Positions 1-5,552 of a DNA stretch of 6,178 nt are shown here, in pieces. Below the pieces are notes generated by a model. It made no database searches. It saw only the letters and a program-made list of their open reading frames with translations, and was not told the DNA's origin. Origin of the DNA: Clostridia bacterium (GTDB taxonomy: Bacteria; Bacillota; Clostridia; Oscillospirales; Ruminococcaceae); contig QKDG01000016.1 of assembly GCA_003246805.1 (NCBI GenBank), forward strand, positions 1 to 6,178, in the 5' to 3' direction. Within the stretch, counting starts at the first letter, position 1. Each line of letters starts with the position of its first letter. The position numbers were made by a program, and so were the translations under genes.

Positions 1-810
1 GGGCTGGCACGAAGTGATTATAATAAAGTAGCTCATGATGATTTCGGGGAATATAAGGATGTTTCGGCAATTAAAAATCTATATACAAAAGCATTGTCAT
101 CACAGCTGCCTGATGATTTGAAAGGAGTATGTGCGGTATTCAAAACGCCTTCAAACAGGATATCGCATATAATAAATGAATCAGTTGGTGACAAAATTGA
201 TGCTTATGGCGAGAGAATAGTGTTCAGCATTTCAGCTGACGGCAAAAAAGCATCAGCATATAACGAAAGCATTGGCTATATACCCTATGAAATGCTTGTT
301 ATACTTGGTTGTAAAATATTTTTCAGCGAGGGGAAGGATGTCTCTTTGCCATACAGCTTCCCACTAATTGCTGATGACATTGCAAAGCAATACAACAAAA
401 CGGTATACAGATATTACAATTGCAGCTTTGATGGCAGCGATGAGCAGGCAAGAAAAAAAGCAAGTGATAGCAGCTTTGTAAACGATGGAGCAATACTGGC
501 GATACTGATAATCAGATATCTTTTAAAGAATGAAATAAGCTTGTTTAAGGCTATTCAGGATATTCCCAGATTTTATTATACAAGCAGGTATATTTCTGTT
601 GAAAACCCATCAAAGGCGCTAAAAAATATCTCAACACAAAAGGCGGGGTTGGGTGAGGGTGTTGCCCTGAATGAAAATAAAAGCAGAGTTCTGATTAGGC
701 CGATAAAATCAGGAAAAGGAGTAAGAATATTTGTTGAAAGCTTTAAAAGTGAGACCGCTGTTGAGCTTTGCGACAAGTTTGAAAAGCTTTTAAAAGATAA
801 AAATCAATAG
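1..810 (+). CDS. C-terminal part of a sugar-1-phosphate nucleotidyltransferase / phosphohexomutase-like protein (5' truncated by the window)
   Basis: The frame is open from the first base to a TAG at 808-810 (269 residues visible), so the true start lies upstream. A TTG at 94 has no ribosome binding site and falls inside conserved sequence. The pattern matches the phosphohexomutase-like tail of nucleotidyltransferase-mutase fusions (mannose-1-phosphate guanylyltransferase type). An FG/Y-rich entry with a Tyr-Leu segment lies at about residues 15-40, an 'LPYSFPLIADDIA' segment at about 116-128, a 'FVNDGAILAI' segment at about 159-168, and a last-domain strand pair 'RVLIRP...VRIFVES' at about 229-247. 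The metal loop normally D-x-D-x-D reads S-A-D-G-K near residues 78-82. The phosphate-binding S-G-T-E-P loop reads I-K-S-G-K-G. A working mutase is therefore unlikely and the domain may be regulatory or structural. The catalytic nucleotidyltransferase part, if present, is outside the window. The superfamily is fairly sure; the sugar and the fusion architecture are inferred. Confidence 0.62.
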   Translation, partial: GLARSDYNKVAHDDFGEYKDVSAIKNLYTKALSSQLPDDLKGVCAVFKTPSNRISHIINESVGDKIDAYGERIVFSISADGKKASAYNESIGYIPYEMLVILGCKIFFSEGKDVSLPYSFPLIADDIAKQYNKTVYRYYNCSFDGSDEQARKKASDSSFVNDGAILAILIIRYLLKNEISLFKAIQDIPRFYYTSRYISVENPSKALKNISTQKAGLGEGVALNENKSRVLIRPIKSGKGVRIFVESFKSETAVELCDKFEKLLKDKNQ

Positions 811-838
811 CTCTTCAAATATATGGAAGCAATTTGTA

Positions 839-867
839 TTGACATTTGTTATCTTTTAATATACAAT
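839..867 (+). promoter_or_regulatory. Predicted sigma-A-type promoter P1 for rnj
   Basis: A perfect -35 TTGACA (839-844) is followed by a 17-bp spacer and a -10 TACAAT (862-867, five of six consensus bases). It lies in AT-rich DNA just after the upstream stop codon. Initiation would be expected near 874, giving an untranslated leader of about 254 nt before rnj. The box match and spacing are seen directly; use in the cell is inferred. Confidence 0.72.
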
Positions 868-954
868 TGATATGAATATGTGTTCGGGTAAGATTAATTT
901 ATATTAATTAAAAAGTGAATTATTACGGAGTTTTTACAAGTTACTATTCAAATC

Positions 955-977
955 CCTGAAGAACCGTTTTCTTCAGG
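955..977 (+). promoter_or_regulatory. Perfect 9-bp hairpin in the rnj leader
   Basis: CCTGAAGAA (955-963) pairs fully with TTCTTCAGG (969-977) around a 5-nt CCGTT loop. No T-run follows, so it is not a typical intrinsic terminator. It would be present only in transcripts started at P1 or in read-through from the upstream gene. A role in mRNA stability or control of RNase J synthesis is possible but inferred. Confidence 0.6.
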
Positions 978-1055
978 ATACATACTGCTGAATATACTAA
1001 AAAACAGGCTGATACTTTAGGTGATAGTTATTTACTATACGCCTTTTAAAAGTGT

Positions 1056-1076
1056 GCTGTTAATTTAACAAACAGC
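1056..1076. repeat. Palindrome overlapping the P2 -35 box
   Basis: TGTTAA (1058-1063), one T, then TTAACA (1065-1070) is a perfect inverted repeat. A second pairing, GCTGTT (1056-1061) with AACAGC (1071-1076), covers the same place. The right arm of the palindrome is the -35 box of P2. This could be a protein-binding operator or a small RNA hairpin in P1 transcripts; the sequence alone does not decide. Confidence 0.4.
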
Positions 1077-1092
1077 CTTTATTATCTATAAT
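1065..1092 (+). promoter_or_regulatory. Predicted sigma-A-type promoter P2 for rnj
   Basis: The -35 TTAACA (1065-1070, five of six) and a perfect -10 TATAAT (1087-1092) are separated by 16 bp. Initiation near 1099 would leave a short leader of about 29 nt that contains the AGGAGA ribosome binding site (1117-1122). It is in the position expected for the main promoter of rnj and the genes after it. The region is AT-rich, so chance matches are possible. Confidence 0.58.
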
Positions 1093-1127
1093 TATTATTC
1101 AGCGTAAATACAATTTAGGAGAATTCG

Positions 1128-2984
1128 ATGAGTAAAGAAAATTTAACAAATACTTCTGCAAAAGAAAAGGCGGACAATACTTCTTCAACTACTGTAAAAA
1201 AGAATGTAAGATATCGCCCAAAAACAAAAAAGACCGACAGCGTAAAGGAACAGAAAACCGAGGCTGTAACTACTAACCAGAACGAGCCAAAACCACGTCA
1301 GCCAAAAAAAACACAGCAGCAAAGAAAGACACCAATAAAAATTATTCCTCTTGGCGGATTGAACGAGATAGGAAAGAACTTTACCTGCTTTGAGTGTTCA
1401 AACGATATTTTTATTGTTGACTGTGGCCTTGCCTTCCCTGATTCTGAAATGCCGGGCGTTGATATTGTTATCCCTGATTTTACCTATGTTGAAAAAAACA
1501 AGGATAAAATACGTGGAATAATTATAACTCACGGGCATGAGGACCATATCGGTGGGATACCATATTTGTTAAAAAAGGTTAATGTTCCAATATACGGAAC
1601 GAAGCTGTCAATAGGTTTGGTTGAAGGAAAGCTTAAAGAGCACGGGCTTTTAAACTCAGCAAAGCTGAATATTATTGTGCCAAGGCAGACCGTAAAAATG
1701 GGCTGTATGGCTGTTGAGTTCATAAGGGTAAATCACTCAATCCCTGATGCAGTGGGGCTTGCAATACATTCCCCGGCAGGAGTAGTAATCCATACTGGTG
1801 ACTTTAAGGTTGACTACACACCTATTGAGGGTGGAATTATCGACCTTGCAAGGTTTTCAGAGCTTGGGAACAAGGGCGTTCTTGCACTTATGTCCGATTC
1901 AACAAACTCTGAAAGAAAAGGATTTGCAACAAGCGAGAGCAAGGTGGGCGAATCCTTTGCGAGATTGTTCTTGCAGGCTGAGGGCAAGCGAATAATTATT
2001 GCTACCTTTGCATCAAACATCCACAGGGTTCAGCAGATTATTGACAATGCGGTTCATTTTAAACGCAAGGTAGCTATTTTTGGAAGAAGCATGATAAATG
2101 TAATGGGAAAAGCAGTTGAGCTAGGGTATTTAAAAGTCCCTGACGGGGTTATTATTGATATCGACAATATGAATTCATACCCTTCTGAGCAGATTGTTCT
2201 TATTACAACAGGCAGCCAGGGTGAGCCTATGTCGGCCCTGACGAGAATGGCAATGAATGACCATAGAAAAGTAACAATAACTTCACACGATTTTATAATA
2301 ATTTCTGCTACTCCTATACCAGGCAACGAAAAGCTTGTTACAAGAGTAGTAAATGAGCTTATGAAGTCTGGTGCCCATGTAATTTATGAAAGTATGTATG
2401 ACGTTCATGTTTCAGGGCATGCGTGCCAGGAAGAGCAGAAGCTTTTATTATCACTTGTAAAACCAAAGTTTTTTATTCCCGTTCATGGTGAGTATAAGCA
2501 TTTAAAACGCCATGCAATGACAGCACAGGAAATGGGAGTTCCTGAGGAAAATATTGTGATAGGCTCAATAGGCAATGTGATTGAAATGGACGGCGTAGAA
2601 ATCAAGGTGACTTCGCAGGTTCCTGCCGGCAGAGTTCTGGTTGACGGGCTTGGCGTAGGCGATGTTGGTGCTATTGTTCTTCGTGACAGAAAGCATCTTG
2701 CACAGGATGGGCTTATTATTGTTGTCGCTACCATTGAGGGCGAAAGCAAAACGGTTCTTGCCGGGCCTGATGTTGTTTCACGTGGGTTTGTATATGTTCG
2801 TGAAAGCGAGGCTTTGATTGAGCAGGCTAAAAAGATAATGTCGTCAACCTTACAGAGCTGTTTGGACAATGATATTCGCGAATGGAACACTATCAAAACA
2901 AAAATGAAAGATGCGATGTCTGATTTCATTTATTCAAAAACAAAGCGTTCCCCGATGATTCTCCCCATAATAATGGAAATATAA
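1128..2984 (+). CDS. rnj: Ribonuclease J
   Basis: This is a metallo-beta-lactamase/beta-CASP ribonuclease with 5'-to-3' exonuclease and endonuclease activity, acting in cytoplasmic mRNA decay and rRNA maturation. The 618-residue product carries the zinc-binding H-x-H-x-D-H motif (HGHEDH, residues 135-140), H203 in NHSIPD and D225 in TGDFKVD. The beta-CASP part has ATFASNIHR (292-300), TTGSQGEP (360-367), HVSGHA (427-432) and PVHGEY (451-456), followed by the C-terminal dimerisation domain ending KRSPMILPIIME. All the catalytic motifs I looked for are intact. The ATG at 1128 is chosen because AGGAGA lies 5 nt upstream. This start gives a tail of about 68 residues rich in K, T, Q and N before the conserved core (PIKIIPLGG), which makes the protein longer than the usual 555 or so residues. 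It is the first gene of the rnj-gdpP-rplI-dnaB cluster and has two predicted promoters upstream. Confidence 0.96.
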   Translation: MSKENLTNTSAKEKADNTSSTTVKKNVRYRPKTKKTDSVKEQKTEAVTTNQNEPKPRQPKKTQQQRKTPIKIIPLGGLNEIGKNFTCFECSNDIFIVDCGLAFPDSEMPGVDIVIPDFTYVEKNKDKIRGIIITHGHEDHIGGIPYLLKKVNVPIYGTKLSIGLVEGKLKEHGLLNSAKLNIIVPRQTVKMGCMAVEFIRVNHSIPDAVGLAIHSPAGVVIHTGDFKVDYTPIEGGIIDLARFSELGNKGVLALMSDSTNSERKGFATSESKVGESFARLFLQAEGKRIIIATFASNIHRVQQIIDNAVHFKRKVAIFGRSMINVMGKAVELGYLKVPDGVIIDIDNMNSYPSEQIVLITTGSQGEPMSALTRMAMNDHRKVTITSHDFIIISATPIPGNEKLVTRVVNELMKSGAHVIYESMYDVHVSGHACQEEQKLLLSLVKPKFFIPVHGEYKHLKRHAMTAQEMGVPEENIVIGSIGNVIEMDGVEIKVTSQVPAGRVLVDGLGVGDVGAIVLRDRKHLAQDGLIIVVATIEGESKTVLAGPDVVSRGFVYVRESEALIEQAKKIMSSTLQSCLDNDIREWNTIKTKMKDAMSDFIYSKTKRSPMILPIIMEI

Positions 2985-2989
2985 TTTTC

Positions 2990-3009
2990 GCAGCGGGGAA
3001 ACCCGCTGC
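2990..3009 (+). promoter_or_regulatory. GC-rich hairpin with GAAA tetraloop in the rnj-gdpP gap
   Basis: GCAGCGGG (2990-2997) pairs perfectly with CCCGCTGC (3002-3009) around a GAAA tetraloop, beginning 5 nt after the rnj stop codon. The GNRA-type loop and GC stem should be very stable. The sequence after it (TACATAAGC) has no T-run, so canonical intrinsic termination is unlikely. More plausible roles are 3'-end protection, a processing boundary or partial attenuation between rnj and gdpP. Confidence 0.6.
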
Positions 3010-3054
3010 TACATAAGCTTTAAGGCAGTTTATTTAACAACAGGTGGTGAAAAA

Positions 3055-4539
3055 ATGAAGGGTAAAAAAGGTACATTATTCAGCATTGCTCTCTTTTTGG
3101 TTATTATTTGTGCTATTGTTTCATCTTTAATTATCATTAATCCTGAGGATTTCACGAGCTTTATTCTTTTGGTAATAGCGGGTGTATCTTCAATAACGAT
3201 TATTATTCAGCTATTGTTTTATTTAAAGAACAACCATAGGTACATATTGGAAATGAATAAGGGGATTATAAAGACTCAAAAGGAATCCTTATATTATTTT
3301 CCTGCTCCTGCCATAATAATGGACGAAAAGAATTATATTGTGTGGTATAACAGATTTTTTGAAGAGAGGGTTTTCTCACATAAGGAAACCTATGGCAAAA
3401 GGCTGAATGAAATAATTGAAATTGACGTGAATAAAATATACACAAAAAGCGGAACAGTTATAAAGCATGACGGAAGATATTATCGTGTTCTTGCAAGCCA
3501 TTGTGATAATAACAACCATAATAGCCTGTCAATGGTTTATTTTGAGGATATTTCGCAGTTTAAGGCCCTTGAAAGCGAGCATTACAATTCCCACCCTGTT
3601 GTTATTATTTTAATGATTGATAATTATGACGAGCTTTTGCAGGATGTAAAGGACAGCAGCAAAACCCAGGCACTTATAAGGCTTGAAAAACTTCTTGAAG
3701 GTTTTATGGAAAACACGACAGGTATAATCAGAAGAATTGCAAATGATAAATATTTTATTATTATAGAAGAAAGACATTTAAAGGAAATCATATTAAAACG
3801 ATTCGATATTCTTGACAAAGCAAGGGAAATAATGATAAACGACAGATTTGGGCTGACTTTGTCAATAGGAGTTGGCCGTGGCGGCGAAACAATATCAGAA
3901 AGCGAGGCTTTTGCGAAGCAGGCGCTTGATATGTGCCTTGGCCGTGGCGGTGACCAATGTGCTGTAAAAACTACTGGAGGGTTTGAATTCTTTGGTGGCG
4001 TATCAAAAGGCATAGAAAAGCAGACAAAGGTAAAAACAAGAATAATTGCAACCGCACTGGCAGAGCTTGTTGACGCTAATGACAGAATTTTTGTAATGGG
4101 GCATAAGTTTGGTGACCTTGACAGTATCGGGGCTGCCATTGGTTTGTGTGGTGCTGTCAGAAAAATGGGCAAGGTATCCCACGTTGTGGTTGACCCAAAC
4201 AAGAATCTTGCCAAAAAGCTGATAAAGTATATAAGCAACAGCGATTCACCAGATATGTTTATAAAGCCTGAGGAAGCTTTGTTGCAGGTTAACGAAAAAA
4301 CATTGCTGATAATTGTTGATACACACAACCCCGATTTTGTAGACAGCAAGGAGCTTTATGAAAAAGTTCCACATATAGTTGTAATAGACCACCACAGGAA
4401 AATGGTGAACTTTATAAGCCATGCTGTGATTTTCCACATCTGCATCAGAAATGGTGGCAGAGCTTATTCAGTATTTTGGCGAAAGATGCAAGATTTCTGC
4501 CCCTCAGGCAGAGGCTTTGCTTGCAGGAATTATGCTTGA
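3055..4539 (+). CDS. gdpP: GdpP N-terminal fragment: membrane, PAS, degenerate GGDEF, first half of DHH
   Basis: This is a 494-residue open frame. Transmembrane helices lie at about residues 8-28 and 35-57 and a PAS-like region at about 75-165. A GGDEF-like domain covers about 178-305; its signature is replaced by the LGRGGDQ segment typical of GdpP, so no diguanylate cyclase activity is expected. The DHH domain begins with MGHKFGDLDS (348-357: H350, D354, D356), then VDTH (421-424) and IDHH (444-447). Residues after about 461 are out-of-frame sequence unlike the family and run to a TGA at 4537-4539. Alone, this product lacks the last DHH metal aspartate and the DHHA1 domain and should not hydrolyse c-di-AMP. 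Confidence 0.85.
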   Translation: MKGKKGTLFSIALFLVIICAIVSSLIIINPEDFTSFILLVIAGVSSITIIIQLLFYLKNNHRYILEMNKGIIKTQKESLYYFPAPAIIMDEKNYIVWYNRFFEERVFSHKETYGKRLNEIIEIDVNKIYTKSGTVIKHDGRYYRVLASHCDNNNHNSLSMVYFEDISQFKALESEHYNSHPVVIILMIDNYDELLQDVKDSSKTQALIRLEKLLEGFMENTTGIIRRIANDKYFIIIEERHLKEIILKRFDILDKAREIMINDRFGLTLSIGVGRGGETISESEAFAKQALDMCLGRGGDQCAVKTTGGFEFFGGVSKGIEKQTKVKTRIIATALAELVDANDRIFVMGHKFGDLDSIGAAIGLCGAVRKMGKVSHVVVDPNKNLAKKLIKYISNSDSPDMFIKPEEALLQVNEKTLLIIVDTHNPDFVDSKELYEKVPHIVVIDHHRKMVNFISHAVIFHICIRNGGRAYSVFWRKMQDFCPSGRGFACRNYA

Positions 4540-5011
4540 TACAAAGAATTTTGTAATGAGAACAGGGGTAAGGACCTTTGAGGCGGCAGCTTTTTTAAGA
4601 AAGCTTGGTGCTGATACCGTTGCGGTCAGGCATCTGTTTTCCAGCTCGATAGAAACTTATCAGCAAAAAAGCAGGCTTGTTGCCGATGCCGAAATATATA
4701 ACAACTGTGCTATTGCCATAAGCGATGTAAAAACTGAGGAAATGAGGATGGCTGCTCCACAAGCAGCTGATGAGCTTCTCGGGATAAGCGGAGTATCTGC
4801 CTCGTTTGTAATATTTGATATAAACGGAACAATAAATATATCTGCCAGAAGCCTTGGTGGCTTTAATGTTCAGGTTGTTCTTGAAAAACTTGGGGGAGGC
4901 GGGCACCAGACAATGGCCGGTGTTCAGCTTGAGGGATATTCAATAGAAGATGCAAAGCAAAGCTTGCTTGAAGTAATAGATGAATATATCTTGAATTCAT
5001 CAAAAAGTTAA
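4451..5011 (+). CDS. gdpP: GdpP C-terminal fragment: end of DHH and complete DHHA1
   Basis: This 186-residue frame overlaps the N-terminal fragment by 89 nt, in frame 2. It begins MVAELIQYF, which is internal sequence in intact homologues; the family match actually extends back to 4439 (SASE). It carries the distal DHH segment GIMLDTKNF (aspartate at residue 30) and a DHHA1 domain with SARS (131-134) and GGGGHQTMAG (148-157). No Shine-Dalgarno sequence precedes the ATG at 4451, so independent translation is doubtful. The TAA at 5009-5011 is 20 nt before rplI. Confidence 0.82.
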   Translation: MVAELIQYFGERCKISAPQAEALLAGIMLDTKNFVMRTGVRTFEAAAFLRKLGADTVAVRHLFSSSIETYQQKSRLVADAEIYNNCAIAISDVKTEEMRMAAPQAADELLGISGVSASFVIFDINGTINISARSLGGFNVQVVLEKLGGGGHQTMAGVQLEGYSIEDAKQSLLEVIDEYILNSSKS

Positions 5012-5031
5012 TTTGTAATGGAGGATTAATA

Positions 5032-5478
5032 ATGAAAGTTATTTTGTTGAAAGACGTTAAAGGTTCAGGCAAAGAGGGCGAAATTTTAAACGTGGCTGAC
5101 GGATATGCAAGGAATTTCCTTGTGGCAAAAGGGCTTGCTGTTGAGGCAACAACAAAAAATCTGAACGACCTTAAAGGTAAAAAAGAATCAGAACAGCACA
5201 AAATTGATGTAGAAAAGGAAAAGGCTAATCATATTGCTTCTATATTAAATAATAAGGAAGTTGTTGCTAAGGCAAAGGCAGGGACAGGCGGAAGATTGTT
5301 TGGCGCTATTACAACTGCTGCAATTGCTGACTTGATTGATGCACAATATGGCTGCAAGGTTGATAAAAAGAAGATTTCGTTAAGCAGCGAGCTTAAAGCT
5401 TTTGGTGATTTTAATGCTGAAATCAAGCTTGGCTATGGTATAGGCTGCAATATAAAAATCAAAGTAATTGAAGAATAA
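5032..5478 (+). CDS. rplI: 50S ribosomal protein L9
   Basis: The 148-residue protein has the normal length for bacterial L9, which binds 23S rRNA near the L1 stalk and influences reading-frame maintenance. The N-terminal domain opens MKVILLKDVKGSGKEGE and contains the L9 signature around GYARNFLVAKGLA (residues 24-36). A charged lysine/glutamate-rich helix connects it to the C-terminal domain, which starts near GGRLFGAITTAAIADLI (86-102). GGAGG at 5020-5024 lies 7 nt before the ATG. It follows gdpP by 20 nt and probably shares its transcript. The gdpP-rplI-dnaB order is common in Firmicutes. Confidence 0.97.
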   Translation: MKVILLKDVKGSGKEGEILNVADGYARNFLVAKGLAVEATTKNLNDLKGKKESEQHKIDVEKEKANHIASILNNKEVVAKAKAGTGGRLFGAITTAAIADLIDAQYGCKVDKKKISLSSELKAFGDFNAEIKLGYGIGCNIKIKVIEE

Positions 5479-5481
5479 AAC

Positions 5482-5520
5482 CAACAGCTTATTCCGTTTA
5501 ATCAGGAATAGGCTTTGTTG
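5482..5520 (+). promoter_or_regulatory. Long bulged hairpin in the rplI-dnaB gap
   Basis: Arms at 5482-5495 and 5505-5520 pair around a 9-nt loop. Ten pairs (one G-T) run outward from the loop, followed by a 2-nt TT bulge and four more pairs. It starts 3 nt after the rplI stop codon. The bases after it (ATGAATATAAAATA) are not a T-run, so complete intrinsic termination is unlikely. It may lower dnaB expression relative to rplI or mark a processing site; this is inferred. Confidence 0.55.
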
Positions 5521-5552
5521 ATGAATATAAAATATTTAGCTGGAGAATAAAT

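Larger units (their letters stand above)
811..1127 (+). other. 317-base intergenic region holding two promoters and structured leader RNA for rnj
   Basis: No credible coding sequence lies here. The only ATG-initiated frame near the P1 start site (872-907, 11 codons) has no ribosome binding site. The gap contains promoter P1 (839-867), a perfect hairpin (955-977), a weaker bulged hairpin (1021-1040), a palindrome (1056-1076), promoter P2 (1065-1092) and the rnj ribosome binding site AGGAGA at 1117-1122. No convincing intrinsic terminator follows the upstream gene; the weak inverted repeat at 810-830 has a bulge and no T-run. I recognise no known riboswitch or T-box motif. Confidence 0.7.
3055..5011 (+). 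pseudogene. gdpP: gdpP, cyclic-di-AMP phosphodiesterase, frame-disrupted in the DHH domain
   Basis: Taken together, the two fragments make one GdpP/YybT protein: a membrane-anchored DHH-DHHA1 enzyme that hydrolyses c-di-AMP to pApA. Architecture is two transmembrane helices, degenerate PAS, degenerate GGDEF, DHH, DHHA1. Frame 1 is correct through IDHHRKMVNFISHAVIFH, ending at 4437. The family sequence resumes in frame 2 at SASEMVAELIQYF, from 4439. GdpP proteins normally have about five residues (E-P-x-A-S type) between these blocks; here a single base separates them, so about 14 nt seem to be missing. Restoring them gives about 656 residues, the usual length. No other lesion is visible. The start at 3055 is supported by AGGTGG at 3042-3047. 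A true loss of function, an assembly error, or two separately made halves are the alternatives; the last is unlikely because the second half lacks a ribosome binding site. Confidence 0.85.

Noticed and set aside
94..96. TTG as the start of the first gene
   Set aside because: The same frame is open back to base 1, the upstream residues fit the family pattern, and no ribosome binding site precedes the TTG.
810..830. Inverted repeat after the first gene as an intrinsic terminator
   Set aside because: The stem is short, bulged and not followed by a T-run.
872..907. 11-codon ATG-initiated micro-ORF near the P1 start site
   Set aside because: It begins at or before the expected transcription start, has no ribosome binding site, and its product resembles no leader peptide I know.
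874..1085. Stand-alone small RNA between P1 and the palindrome
   Set aside because: The 3' stem is only 6 bp and the following CTTTATTAT is a poor U-tract. No known RNA family motif is recognisable, so a leader RNA is the simpler reading.
3872..3950. 13-bp direct repeat TTGGCCGTGGCGG at 3872-3884 and 3938-3950
   Set aside because: Both copies encode glycine-arginine loops (GRGG) that are themselves conserved in GdpP, so the repeat follows from protein constraint plus shared codon choice.
3624..4349. 241-codon antisense open frame over gdpP, and shorter ones over rnj and rplI
   Set aside because: They lie opposite strongly conserved coding sequence, lack ribosome binding sites, and their translations look like reverse-strand by-products.
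4430..4460. Programmed ribosomal frameshift joining the gdpP halves
   Set aside because: There is no slippery heptamer or stimulatory stem at the junction, and residues conserved in the family are missing, which recoding would not explain.
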